This document shows, piece by piece, positions 11,108-23,402 of a stretch of 64,000 nt of DNA. The position numbers and the translations under genes are program-made. A model generated the notes under the pieces. It saw only the letters and a list, made by a program, of their open reading frames with translations, was not told the origin of the DNA and ran no database searches. The stretch lies in the NCBI GenBank assembly GCA_963682175.1, contig OY821782.1, forward strand, positions 26,557,741 to 26,621,740. The letters run 5' to 3'. Numbering within the stretch: the stretch's first letter is position 1; every line of letters begins with the position of its first letter. Source of the DNA: Triglochin maritima. Taxonomy: Eukaryota > Streptophyta > Magnoliopsida > Alismatales > Juncaginaceae.

Positions 11108-11733
11108 ATGTTTGCCCATACATGTGTAGTTTTTTTCTCTTCCTCATGCGCATGAGGAGTCAACTCTGAGTGTAATAGTGGTCTGGGGTGAAGGGAAATG
11201 TTTGACTCGACTACACTAAAAGTATTTGCTGGGCCCAACTGTATTGGATACAGCAGCAAGTACCTTGAGGACAAGAACGTATTCTCTCCGAGGGATCGAG
11301 ATACCGTTCATGTCAAGTGAGTTTCTGAGTAAACCTGGGGAACTGTGATGTGCATTTTTTGACTGCTTATTTATTGGTTTTGAGGATGTTGTCATTCTGG
11401 CCTTCTAGTAAGGTTTCTAGTTTGAGACTCCTAAATTGCAGGTGCATCACCGGTCGCATGACCCATTTGTCCATATGATCGGAAGAGTGCATGTGTCGGG
11501 GACACAGATGAAATTGTATCGGGGATACATGATCAGAGACTTGCGTGTTGTGGATGCGTTCTTGGAGAGAGAAATAGTTGTATATATCAGGGATGTATAC
11601 ATATGTGTCGGGGACACATGAAGAGGTGACACATTGCCATCTTATGATTGTATGTATCGGGGATATATACATATGTGTCAGGGACACAAAAGAAGATGAC
11701 ATATTGTTGACGTGCTATTGTGCAAGTGGGAGA
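11107..11733 (+). mobile_element. Collapsed copia unit: LTR scrap, leader scrap and 3' tail
   Basis: Bases 11107-11118 match an early LTR segment (gatgtttgccca). The next about 35 bp match the copia leader at 12203-12237 (catacatgtgtag...). From about 11156 the sequence matches the C1 and C2 3' noncoding regions (26754-27331 and 50815-51387). The unit therefore lost nearly all of its interior. It ends exactly at the LTR at 11734, which C1 shares as its 5' LTR. This looks like a tandem LTR-internal-LTR-internal-LTR array with the first unit deleted. Confidence 0.7.
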
Positions 11734-12106
11734 TATTGGATTAATCTAAGGATTAAGATGATGTTTGCCCAAAGCACTGACACGTGGCGCACTCTCATTG
11801 GCTGCGCATTAGGGTTTAGGGTGGGGCCATCTATATAAGGAGGGGAGCCTCTGATTGCATGAATTAATTCTTGTGTGCAAACCCTAGTCGCCACCTCTCC
11901 CTCTCTCTCCCATTCGTCCCTCCACATACACCAAGCCAATCCGTGGGCTCTTGGGTTGTGGACTCGTGCTTCTTCTCCAAGAGAGTAGAAGACCGACCGG
12001 TGCTCCAGAGGATTCCGTGAGGTGATCGCCGATCCATTCCGCTGCCACATGTTCTCTCCACAAAAGGTAAATCCGAACCTGTAGATTCAATCGTAAATTG
12101 CTAACA
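11734..12106 (+). repeat. 5' LTR of C1 (also 3' LTR of the collapsed unit)
   Basis: It starts TATTGGATTAATC (a decayed TG start) after the polypurine stretch caagtgggaga, and ends GCTAACA directly before the PBS. A TATA box, tatataagg, is at 11832-11840. It matches the LTRs at 27332, 46192 and 51388. Confidence 0.9.
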
Positions 12107-12120
12107 TTGGTACCAGAGCC
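12107..12120 (+). other. Primer-binding site, C1
   Basis: ttggtaccagagcc, adjacent to the LTR, resembles the initiator tRNA-Met complement used by most Ty1/copia elements (ttggtatcagagc), with one substitution. The same sequence is at 46571-46584 in C2. Confidence 0.85.
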
Positions 12121-14104
12121 ATCTTGGTCACCTCCAAATTTTTTGAGCACTTTCTTATTTCATATATGTTGAAATAATTTCGGTAGCTTTTGAGAGAAAT
12201 CACATACATGTGTAGTTTTTTTCTCTTCGTCATGCGCCTAGGGTTTGATGGCATTTTTTCTCACCCTTGCGCATGTTTTTTCTTGATTCATTTCATTACA
12301 TGCGAATTGTATTACAAGTTTCATCATTATTTCATTCTTGCGCATAGCTTAGATTTCATTTTATGCATGTACCTAGGGTTACATGTTAATCTATGTTTGT
12401 TGCGCATATTTCTTTCATCCTTCAAGCTTGCGGCTAGAGTTTGTTTGTTCTTGATTATATGCGCATATATGTTGTTTGAAATATGATGATAATTTTACAA
12501 GAGTTAATTATTGCATGTATCATATAATGTGATCATACATTTCGGATGGTGTGATTTGATTGTGCATTTTTCTTTCTAAACTCTTGTACATACATCTAAG
12601 GTTAGATGCTTGTTGCCTTATTCATGTATATGTAATTTTTAATCACATGTGCATGCATCTAGGATTAAATGTTGATTGCAAAATCATGCACATACATGAA
12701 TATTGAGTTGCCATATTGTATAATTCGGAAATATATTTTTTGGAATGATAGCATTCATTTCATTTGAAATATTTCCTTTATGATTAAATGCACATATATG
12801 TTGATCTCATTTAGGATTTTCGGATTTTTTTGGAATAAGAGCATTCATTTCATTTGAAATATTTCCTTTATGATTAAATGCACATATATGTTGATCTCAT
12901 TAAGGATTTTCGGATTTTTTGGGAATGATAGCATGCATTTCATTTGAAATATTTCCTTTTCATTAAATGTGCATTTATGTGTTACCCTCCACCAAAGAAT
13001 TTCGAATTTTTCTTTCCAATACAAGTAGCATAATTATTGTTGATTGCATGCTTATATTGATTATGGAAAGATTGGCTAATTCTGAAATTTTTGGGAGATA
13101 TTATGGGCTGGAATTTTATTGCCTTAAGAATATGTTTGGATGCTTTCCTTTGATGCAAAAATATGTGTTGCTCTCAACCATATAATTTCGGATTTTTTCT
13201 TTCCTAATCAAAGTAGGATAATTTTTGTGCTACCATGATTATATTGATTAGGGAAAGAAGAAAAAAATTCTGTTTTCAGAATGATTATTATGGAGATTGG
13301 TTGTCATTACCTAACACGTTTTTTTGCCTATTTTCGTGCACCATTCATGCATTGTTTCCTTATGCATTACTTCCTTATTTGTTTGAATGAGGTGCACACT
13401 TTATGGTATTTTTTTTCATACGTCGGATTGTGCTAACGTATGGAAAGATTGTGCTTGTATGGAATGAATGATTGCTGATTTTATTTACTGCCTTATTGAG
13501 AGATGAGCGTAATTTCATTCATTCATTTTCATTTGCAATAGTTATCGCAATGGGCTGTAATATTTATGGACTGTAATAATTATGGATTGTGGACTGTTTA
13601 TTGCCCTAAGGAGACGAGGGGCTCCTTTATTTTTATTATTGCGATATTATTGCTATAAGACTCATGCAGGTTCCCGTCGACGAGGCTAAATCCCTAATGG
13701 GGATCATTAGCTCGATATGGAAGTAATGTAGTAATGATATCTGTGTGATGTTGATTTTTTTTAAACCGTTTTTGGGAACTCGCATGCCTAGTGGGAGTTG
13801 CAAGGTAGAAGTGTTTTGTGTAAACCACCTTGCAACCGGCGGCAAATACCTTCTTTATTTGCTGATTTACCATGATTTAAAACGTCCTTTTTTGGGGTCA
13901 TTAAATCATGATGGAGCTCAATATCTAGATTAGTAAAATGACTTTATTAAGTATTGCATGAGGATTTGATCGAATGCTTTATGTTTTCTTTTGGTCTGAA
14001 TGTTATAGCTATTAAGTCAGTTTATTTTTTATGACTATTGTAGCTCGTTATATTTTATGCTAGAACTCATGTATCGCTATGTTTTTTGATTGTCCTAGAT
14101 TTTT
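12121..14104 (+). other. C1 leader, noncoding, with a 90-bp tandem repeat
   Basis: An AT-rich leader of nearly 2 kb with no coding signal. A 90-bp unit beginning gcattcatttcatttgaaat is present at 12751, 12841 and, diverging, 12931; C2 has one copy near 47480. The early part has the phrase cctagggtttgatgg, which C2 carries four times. Just before the gag ATG are blocks shared with C2 (tgaatgttatagctat(t/g)aagtcag). Confidence 0.75.
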
Positions 14105-15503
14105 ATGGCTGCTTCCAAAAGTATTGTCGCTGATCTGACTCGAGGAGATAAACTCAATGAAAGGAATTACGATCTGTGGCATCGTAAAATTGAGTATCTC
14201 TTAGAGGATCAGGACATGTTAGAAAACATAAACCAATCTATGTCTCCCCCCAAGGAGGGGAATATTGTGCAACATCGCAGAAACTTGGGTGTTTATAATG
14301 CATGGAAAAAGAAACACCGAATTGCTCAAATCACAATTCTAAGTTCAATGAGGGACGATCTGTTACTGCGGTTCGAAAAGTTTCGAACTGCAAAGGCCTT
14401 GTAGGAAGCTGTGAAGTTTCAGTACGGAGTGACCTCCGTCACAAGGGCCCGCCAGCTTGGGCTCATGTTTGATGGGTATAAAATGCGCCAAGGTCACACG
14501 ATGAGGCAGCATATTACCACAATGTCAAACATGATTAGCGAGCTGAGCGCTGCCGGTCGTGCTAAGACCGATGAGGAGCAAGTGTCTACTCTCATCAGAT
14601 CATTGCCTTTGAAGAATTGCGAGCATATGAAGGTACATCTGACTCATGTTGATGACATCAGGACATTTGACCAGGCCGGAAAACACCTAGAGCTGGAGGA
14701 GGACCGCATGCTTGCTGAAGCCCCTCTAACTGAAGTATTTGCTGCTGAGGCTGGCGCTCCTCGGAGGAGTGCAGGTTTTAAGCGCAAAAGAGATAGAGCT
14801 CAGGGTTTTAAAGGCAAGAAGTGTGCAAATGCAAACAAAACAGAAAACAAAGCTGGAGAGAAACGACCTCGAGGATCCAGAGGTGGGAAAGATAAGTCTA
14901 ATGTGACTGGTTTTAACTGCCGAAAGACTAGACATTTTGCTCGTGAGTGCACTGAGCAAAAGGTATTTAATGTGTGTAATCCCTCGAATTGTAACGTGAC
15001 TAGTTCTGTGATGCTCACTGATCATTCTCCTGTGTGGATTGTGGATTCAGGTGCCACGGACCACGTAACAAAGGATCGTTCTGCCTTCGTGGAATATCGC
15101 CGTGTTCCAACTGGGAGGCGAATAAACATGGTGAACAACACTAGCATTGAAGTTCTTGGAGTTGGCACATGCAAAGTGGCTTTGTGAAGTGGCCAGATCC
15201 TATTACTTCACGACGTGTTGTATGCACCAGCTATACGGCGAAATATTATTTCTGTTGTTGTTTTGATGGGACATGGTTTTAAAGTTGTTTTTGAGAACAA
15301 TGATATGGGTTTATACCTTTCTAACATTTATTATGGACGTGCCTTTCTTTCAGACGGTTTTATTGTGTTGCACGCAATTTATGATTTCAATCATAACGCT
15401 AGTGCCTTTATGAGCCAAAGTTCCATGAATAACGATTCAGTTATGTGGCATGCTAGACTAGGTCACATTGGTGTTGACCGGATGAACAAGTTGGCAAAGG
15501 AGG
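14105..15503 (+). pseudogene. C1 gag-protease-pre-integrase part of the copia polyprotein
   Basis: ATG at 14105 starts MAASKSIVADLTRGDKL, a copia gag. A zinc-knuckle relic near 14912-14950 reads NCRKTRHFAREC and has lost its first Cys (C2 has CFNC). Protease follows, with WIVDSGATDHVT (about 15037). The GAG-pre-integrase motif MWHARLGHIGVDRM is at about 15443-15485, where element A interrupts. In-frame stops: TAG at 14402 (Leu in C2) and TGA at 15185 (CGA in C2). The frame is otherwise continuous, so decay is mainly by point mutation. Confidence 0.9.
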
Positions 15504-16171
15504 TGATTGACATCATTTCATGCTTATATTTGTATCTTATATCCATTATCTTTCACCTAAACAATGCTATGTCACAAGTTTTATGTTTAGTTTTCAGGAA
15601 TAAATAGGTTTGAAGAGATGAAGGATAAAAGGACCCAAAAGCTGGGAAAAAGGACTGAATTGTGAGATCTGGGGACCAAGATGCAAGGAAGAAGGACCTG
15701 ATTGCAAGACAGAAGGACCTAAGAGCAAAACAGAATACTCCTCACCATCATGGGGAGTATTTTGGCAATTCTATTCGGGTCGGAGCTCCAACATGCAAAC
15801 TAGATGCATCAAATACCAACAAAGCCTTCCAGAAAAGCCCACAAGAAATTCCAGAGCGATCCGGACACTGTAGACCCACCTCTTTGCTTGTGTGCACTCA
15901 CTCCACCCCTTAGGGGTTTTCCATTCCTGAAATTCCAGCACTTCTATTTTGTTCTTAGCTTAGTTTTTATTTGATCGTTTATTTCTTTGTTTCGCATTTC
16001 GTACTTCTTAGCGTAGTTTAGTGTAGAGTAGCGTAACCAACTCTCTACTCCATTATTTTCGCCACTTGATTTCGTGCAAACAAGAGGCTTCTCACCTCCC
16101 TGAGGACGACCCGTACTTGCCACCGCTTCATCGCGGCTGTGCACTTGCGGTTTAAATTAAAACGTTCAACA
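15504..16171 (+). repeat. 5' LTR of A, with a large internal deletion
   Basis: It begins TGATTGACATCATTTC and ends GTTCAACA, but is only 668 bp against about 1400 bp in relatives. About 736 bp are missing at 15871-15877 (tagaccc). In the intact 3' LTR, tagacc occurs at both ends of the missing segment (22364 and 23102). The loss removes the palindrome pair and the TATA box, so this copy should lack its promoter. Confidence 0.92.
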
Positions 16172-17385
16172 AGTTTTTGGCGCCGTTTCCGGGGAGGTGC
16201 CAGTCCAGACTCTTGTTTGGACGATTCGAGTGGATTTAATTTTTGTTTTGTAGTTTTTCTTTGTTTCAGGAGACTTGGAGTTGTCAGGGGGAGCACCTGG
16301 GGAAGTTTTGAAGCAAGCTGGGCACTGTAGACCGCCAATCAGCGGCCTGGGACCGCCAATTGGCGGTCTGGTAAGCTCAGCTCGTCTCTTATTTCTTTGG
16401 TCTGTTTACTTTATCTGATATAGTGGTCTGGGACTTAATTTGGCATGTTTTGACTTATAGTTTGTTCCCAGATCAATAATCAAACCTCCTTTAAGCAACT
16501 TGGACCCTAAAACTCAAAGCAAAAGATTAGGCATTCTTTTTGTTTAGGCCATGCATCATGTATGTGACTTAGGCACTTAGATTGTCTTTTATTTGAGCTT
16601 TATTTTCTGTTGCTGAGAGCTGGCACGAGGTACGCACCTTCTACTCTCATTCATGCATTTCGTATGAACATGCATTAGTTAGCAGGAAGTGCATTGCAAC
16701 AAGTGTGAGTTGAGCGTTGTTTGGAGTGTTGATTGCTAGATTTAGGACTCCAAAACGCTACTAAGGAGGGGCTGTCCCGTAAAAGATAAGGTGGGGGATT
16801 TCATCACCCTTTCCTTCGCCCCAAAAACCACACTAATCAAGAGCCTAATTTTAAAATCAAGTAGACATTGGCCCTAACGATCTTGGACGCAATAGGAGAG
16901 TGATCCGGTCCCGACCGTCATGACCTGATCGGCGTTGCCCACTTTGTCGATAGTAGGAGAGACGAGATCCCCGGATCTTGGCTCACTTGCTGGGCTTTGT
17001 GGTCCTCATTGTAGGGAGGTAAGGCGTGTTGAGGCCGTGTGACCTCGCAGTTAGGCGTCGTCTAGCTGTAAGGACCTATAGCGACCTTAGGATTGCTTTA
17101 GCCTTGTTTCCTTGTGTGCTTCTACCTGTACCCATCCGCCATAGCATAAGGACTTCTTCCCTTCTCTCCTGAGTCATTCTTTCTCTCCTGTGTTCCCTCG
17201 TCTTCTCTTCTACGTACATTCTTTGTTTTTCAAAAAAAAAAAAAATTGGTGTGTGTGCACCTTTGTGCATGCTTTCGTGGACACGAGACGAGAGTGGTCG
17301 TTTGACGAGGAGCGTTGTCAATCCGGCTTCGGTCATCGATTTCTTGACACCTCCCTCCTCTCGTGTCGCACGTAGTTCGGGTCCA
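16172..17385 (+). other. A leader with primer-binding site and palindromes
   Basis: The PBS tggcgccgtttccgggga (16178-16195) differs from the B form by one base and resembles the tRNA-Asp-type PBS of Athila elements. At 16330-16347 and 16351-16368 are gaccgccaatcagcggcc and the perfect palindrome GACCGCCAATTGGCGGTC. The remaining leader is noncoding and includes a short T/A-rich run (17226-17245). The ATG at 17386 is chosen because B and E start gag at the same point. Confidence 0.8.
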
Positions 17386-20375
17386 ATGGCTAATAATTTC
17401 CGTGAGGAGGAGCAGTTGCTGGACCCACCTGCTCCACCAGTGCTTCCAGTTGTCGTTCCCATACCTCTTCGTGATCGATGCTACCCGAGCCGTACAGCTC
17501 TACCCTCATGCATCGTATTACCAGAGGCTAATGGGAACCATTTTGAGGTTAAGCCTCAATTCATTTCCATGCTCCCTCATTTCACTGGGAAAGGTGACCC
17601 CTATATCTTTCTCAGGGAATTTGAGGAGGTCTGTGCTATGTTCAAGCTGCAACAACTTAGCACAGACTCCATCCATCTTAGGCTCGTTCCTTTTGCACTA
17701 AAGGATGACACCAAGAAGTGGTTGTACAGCAACCAGGTGAATTCCTTTAGGACTTGGGATGAGTTTCAATCTACATTCCTCAAAAAGTACTTTCCTAATC
17801 ATCGGACTCAAAAATTGAGGAACGAAATCAATTCGTTCTATCAACATGAGACCGAACCATTTCATGCATATCTTGAGAGGTTCAAAGAGCTACTATCCTC
17901 GTGCCCTCACCATGGCATTGAGTTGTGACGTCTTTGTCAGATTGTGTATGAGGGTCTTCACATCCCGTCCAGAACGCTCCTTGAGTCCATGTGTCAAGGA
18001 GAGTTCTTGGGAAAGGATGAAAGGGAGGCATCGGCCTTCCTAAAAGACCTCGCTGAGAAAACCATGCAGTGGGAGAGTGTTTGGGAACCACCTGCATCAT
18101 CTAGTATAGGAGCGAGGATCGCGAGTGCAAACTCGACTAGATCGGGTGCCGCATTTGCTATCGATACCACTACGGCCACCGAGGCACGCATGGCGGCCTT
18201 AATGCGCCGTATGGATTCGATTGAGCTCCAAAACCGACAAAGTGCACCTCACATGTCCACATCTGGTCCAGTTCCTTGTCATTCATGTGGTAGGATAGGT
18301 CATGTAGAGAGCGAGTGTGAGTCCATTCCTCCTGAGATGGAGCGTGCAACGCCATCTATGACAGAGCTAGGAATGACCCATACTCATCATCTTATAACCC
18401 TGGATGGAGGAACCACCCCAATTTTTCATGGAACCAAAATAATGCCCCGGGTGATCCTTCAAACTCCTCTAGACCACCTTCCCAATCACACCAACCTCCC
18501 ATGCATGCACATTCCTATCAGCCACCCCAAGCACAAACGACCAATCAATCGGGTTTCCCAAATTCCAATAATATGGAAACCCGATTCAATTCGCTTGAGA
18601 CCTTGACTCGTGGACTTGAAAACTCAATGAAAATTTTTATGTCTACCACAAGTCAAGTTCTCACTTCAAATCAGCAGACCATGAAATCTCTAGAGCTTCA
18701 GATGGGCCAATTGGCTCAGTCTGTACATGAGAGAGAGAGAGGGTCTTTTCCTAGCCAGCCTGAGGCTAACCCCCGCATGTACCAACAACAACAAATGCAA
18801 AATGAGAATGTGGTACCTCGGGCGAGGCAAGTGAACCATGTGGAGGAACCTGTTCACCATGTCAATTCCATTGTGACCTTAAGGAATGGAAAACAGGTTG
18901 ACAATCACATTTCCTTGCCACACCCACCACCATCTATGCAGCCCCTCAGTGGGAATGGTGGTGAAGAAGAAGCTGAGGGTGAGGGTAATACACCAAAGCT
19001 TTCTTCTCAGGCACCGCAGAAAACCTACCTGCCAAAAGCTCCTTATCCAAGTAGGTTAACCAAAAAGCAGAGTGACAACATGGACAAGATATTAGAGGTA
19101 TTTAAGCAAGTGAAGGTTAACATCCCCTTGTTGGATGTCATCCAACAAATACCTCAATATGCCAAAGTGTTGAAGGATCTCTGCACAACCAAGAGGAAGA
19201 CCAATGTTCCTAAGAAAGCATTCTTGGCTGCAAATATCAGCTCACTTTTGTCAAATCCTACCTACACAAAATACAAGGACCCTGGGTGTCCTACTATTCA
19301 GTGTACGATAGGGGACACTAGATTGAGCAATGTTTTGCTTGATTTAGGATCAGCGGTCAACCTCCTCCCATTCTCTGTTTATCAACAGTTGAACTTGGGA
19401 GAATTGAAACCAACTAAGATCACACTCCAACTGGCCGATAGATCCATTCGTATTCCCATGGGGATTATCGAGGACGTGCTTATCAAAGTTGGAGATTTTA
19501 TATTTCCAGTCGATTTTGTTGTCCTCGATACCAATCCTGTTGCGAACACCCACTCTCAAATACCTTTGATTTTGGGTAGACCATTTCTGGCAACCTCCAA
19601 TGCCTTGATTAATTGTAGAAATGGTCTCATGAAGCTCTCATTCGGTAACATGAGTGTCGAGTTTCATGTGTTCAACTCTGGTAAGCAACAGGAACCCATG
19701 GATGAACCTTTAAATCTAAATCTCATCTGCCAACTGGAGAAAGCACCACAAAATCAATGAACACCCCTAACCCCAATGAAACCCGTTGAGAATGTTCGTG
19801 GGCCCAGCGAAAACTCATTGCCTGTCTTCGCAATGGAACAGAGTGAGCTGGCCTCGAACATGAATGTCCAAAGGGAGTGTTCGTTGCATGATTCAGTTGA
19901 GAGTACTAGTGAGAGTGAGACACCTCATCATATGCCTATACCAGAAGGTGTCTCTACCTCATGTCCCATGGCCATTGAGCCATTCGAGCTTCATATTGAC
20001 TCCAACAAGGACCCACCTATGACCGAGCTTATGCTTGATGATCTAAACGATGGTGGGAGGTCCTTGTTGGATGACTTGGGGAGAAGCCCCAATCTTAGTG
20101 ATGCAAGTCTGCTGCATCCATCGAATGAGCCTGAGGAACTCATTCCGATGCACCCGCCTATTGGTTGGAGGATTTTCTTCGATGAGCAATTAAACCCTAG
20201 TGAGGCAACACAACTTCATTCTTTGTTGCCCACACCCAACCAATATCATGAGGGGTTCGAGCCTTTCAGCTTTGACCTTTCACCCCGCATGACACCTCAG
20301 AGTACCAGTGGAGTTTGCCCATCTCGGCAAGTCTCTGGTCCTCAAAACATGATGTTCACATTTGATGTTCCTTGA
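17386..20375 (+). pseudogene. A gag-protease polyprotein with C-terminal extension, broken
   Basis: Nearly identical to the intact ORF of B. It encodes gag capsid sequence (FTGKGDPYIFLREFEEV, FRTWDEFQSTFLKKYF), a zinc knuckle CHSCGRIGHVESEC (about 18277) and a protease with DLGSAVNLL (about 19345). The approximately 200-residue extension ends SFDLSPRMTP...DVP at 20375. Damage: TGA at 17926 (TGG in B), a 1-bp deletion near 18346, and TGA at 19758 (CGA in B). It has no pol domains. It would be unable to make full-length product. Confidence 0.92.
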
Positions 20376-21998
20376 CCAAATGATTATGAGAATATCTTGG
20401 TTGATGTGTATATCTTGTAAAAAAAAAAAACCAAAAAAAAGAAAAAAACAAAAAAAAGAAAAAAAGTGTGTAATAAAAGACTCCTTCAGTGAGCATCGAT
20501 TGTTGTGGGCCCCAACCCTTGTGTACTTGGGCCCAATCTCTTCACGTATTTATCTCCCTTCTTCAGCTTCTCACAGGTTTTGAAGGAATTTGGGTTTGTG
20601 TTCATCAACATGACCCTGAACGTCCCTTTGTACTTCATGTTGGTGAGATCTTTCCTTTTTCATGCATATCTACATGTAGTATCTTGTTCACATTCATTGA
20701 GCACAATGCATGAAGTAGGTGTGGGGGGGGTGTTTTACGTGTGTACATAGTCGAGTCTTTTTCCTTTGGTTTTATTTTCTTTTGTTTGCATTGTTAGGGT
20801 CATGTTAGTGTGCCGCATTTAATATCGATATATCTGCTTGCCATGATCCTTGGGTGACTTGTCTTCTTTTGCTTGCCGAGTGCTTTAAAATTTTCACATC
20901 TCTTTCAAAATCTTCATGTGTTTGCGAAAGAAAATGTTTTTGTAGGTTTTGCGTGTGTTTAGCATGTGCAAAACCGTTGAGAGACAAAGTAAAAAGAAAG
21001 CTCCCAAAATTGTCTTGAACTTGATGCATTAGGATTTCTGGTTTACTGGCTTTAGGTCTTATCGAGTCGTTAGGATGCACCCCGGTTTTCCCTCGGGCGG
21101 GGCGTGTAATCATAGGGTTTTAGTACTCAAACATTTAAAGAAGTCCACCCTGAACCTAGTGAGTCAAATAATTCGTGTCTTTTAGTATAAGGAAGTTTGT
21201 CGTAGTCAAGGGCCCTTAATCTCTTTTTGTGAAACTTAAGTGTAGGGGTTTTGGTTCCCACATAGATAAATAAATAAGTGGTGTTCTCTCTTCTCGCACG
21301 GCTCCTATCACTCGGGAAAGTAGGTCTGAGGGGACTTTGTGCCTGGTGCTTTCGAGTCATCTGACTTGGGATGCACCGACCGAACTCTCGTTACACGGGT
21401 GGTAGGGATCGCCCTATGTGGAGATTTGGGGGAAGGTGTACGTGATGGTGTAAGTCCTCATAGGCAATGATGCACGGAACCTGACCCTGGGAGAATCAAA
21501 CACCAACCAATAAAATACTCCAAAGAAAAAGAAAAAAAAAGAAAAAAGGAAAAAAAAGAAGAAAAAAAAAGAGTCAAATAAGAACCAAAATGGACTTTAC
21601 ACATTGTATCACATTCAGAAGTTAAGGTTGCCCATGTCTTTCACTTAAGTCCTTGACTAACTCTCACGAATAACTCATTAGGCTAGGTGTGTGGACCGAT
21701 TACATATATAGAGTCGACCCGTAGTATTACCGCGTCCCATGATCGACAAAATAAGTCCAACGAGTTGTGTAGCTAGATTGATTAACGCATCTTGTTCGGA
21801 TTTTGTGGGTATATCCGCTGAAAACCCTCAGGAGACAACACTCCTCCTCCTTGGCGACAAGGAGGTTTAACGGCTTGTTGCACGTGCTAAGTGCAACCGT
21901 GATTCCTACGAAAGTGAGTTAGGATTTCTTATTTTTTCGTATGCTTTTCTCTTTCTTTGTTTTGCTCGGGACTAGCAAAAGTTAGGTGTGGGGGTATT
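20376..21998 (+). other. A 3' noncoding region and polypurine tract
   Basis: Homologous to the regions in B and G1. It starts with an A-rich run (20418-20466) and contains a second A-rich block (21520-21570) and the hairpin pair at 21846-21865 and 21877-21897. It ends in aggtgtgggggtatt (about 21984-21998) before the LTR. No gene is seen. Confidence 0.85.
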
Positions 21999-23402
21999 TG
22001 ATTGACATCATTTCATGCTTACATTTGTATCTTATATTCATTATCTTTCACCTAAACAATGCTATGTCACGAGTTTTATGTTTAGTTTTCAGGAATAAAT
22101 AGGTTTGAAGAGATGAAGGATAAAAGGACCCAAAAGCTGGGAAAAAGGACTGAATTGTGAGACCTGGGGACCAAGATGCAAGGAAGAAGGACCTGATTGC
22201 AAGACAGAAGGACCTAAGAGCAAAACAAAATACTCCTCACTATCATGGGGAGTATTTTGGCAATTCTATTCGGGTCGGAGCTCCAACATGCAAAATAGAT
22301 GCATCAAATACCATCAAAGCCTTCCAGAAAAGCCCACAAGAAATTCCAGAGCGATCCGGACACTGTAGACCGCTAATTAGCGGTCCAAGACCGCTAATTG
22401 GCGGTCACTTTTGGCCCAAATACGCTCAAATTGCTCCAGCACATGTATTAGAGGATGTTTAGGCTATGTGTGGTATCTGTTTAGTCCCATATCGGGGGAT
22501 TGTCCCGAATTAGCTTTTTCCATGCCTATAAATAGAACTCTACACCTCCTTTTGTAAGCACTCCATATTTTAAGTGGCTATTCTTCCTACTAGAAGTGAG
22601 GCCTTGAAGCACACACTAAAGTAGGAGGATGCTAACTTTAATGTGAGTCATTTTAATACAAGTTTTCTTTATTATGTTGTTTGTTTTATGTTTCTTGTTT
22701 TGTTTTGCTTAATCTCATTTCATTAGTTTTATAAGCTTAGTTAATATGCTTTCTTTGTTTAGTTTAATAATTAGTGTAATGTTTAGTGAGTAGTTCCATC
22801 CCCTTTGGGGGGTGGAGTAGATGTACATACATGCATTAGAGAATGTGATGAATGCTTTAATTTCAATGTGTTGATTAAACATGAATGTATGCTTGCTTGT
22901 TTAGGATAGAATTTATAACTTGATGAGTTTTGCCAAAATGATTAGACACCTCTCATGCTTGTTTAGGTTCTGAAATAAACAACTTGCATATGTAAATGTT
23001 AATCAACTAAGTTGGTGAATAGATTGATAGGTTTTGCCATAACATTTAGACACTTCCTATGCTTGATAAACACCACCTTCATGTGCTTAAAGAATGTATT
23101 CTAGACCCACCTCTTTGCTTGTGTGCACTCACTCCACCCCTTACGGGTTTTCCATTCCTGAAATTCCAGCACTTCTATTTTGTTCTTAGCTTAGTTTTTA
23201 TTTGATCGTTTATTTCTTTGTTTCGCATTTCGTACTTCTTAGCGTAGTTTAGTGTAGAGTAGCGTAACCAACTCTGTTCTCCATTATTTTCGCCACTTCA
23301 TTTCGTGCAAACAAGAGGCTTCTCACCTCCCTGAGGACGACCCGTACTTGCCACCGCTTCATCGCGGCCGTGCACTTGTGGTTTAAATGAAAACGTTCAA
23401 CA
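21999..23402 (+). repeat. 3' LTR of A
   Basis: 1404 bp, TGATTGACATCA to GTTCAACA. It contains a 21-bp phased repeat (about 22125-22230), the hairpin AATACTCC...GGAGTATT, and two palindromes (gaccgctaattagcggtc and gaccgctaattggcggtc, about 22369-22407). TATAAATAG is at 22527-22535. Confidence 0.93.

Larger units (their letters stand above)
15504..23402 (+). mobile_element. A: non-autonomous gypsy (gag-protease only) nested in C1
   Basis: It has LTRs at 15504-16171 and 21999-23402, an Athila-type PBS and PPT, and one long broken gag-protease frame with the same unrecognised C-terminal extension as B. No RT, RNase H or integrase is present. C1 coding sequence continues on both sides (LAKE before, GECSKFEL after). 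The target site lies in a purine run (ggagg before, ggggc after), so the 5-bp duplication is blurred. Confidence 0.92.

Noticed and set aside
17076..17462. 128-codon minus-strand ORF in the A leader
   Set aside because: Overlaps the gag start in antisense, and the homologous B sequence does not keep it open.
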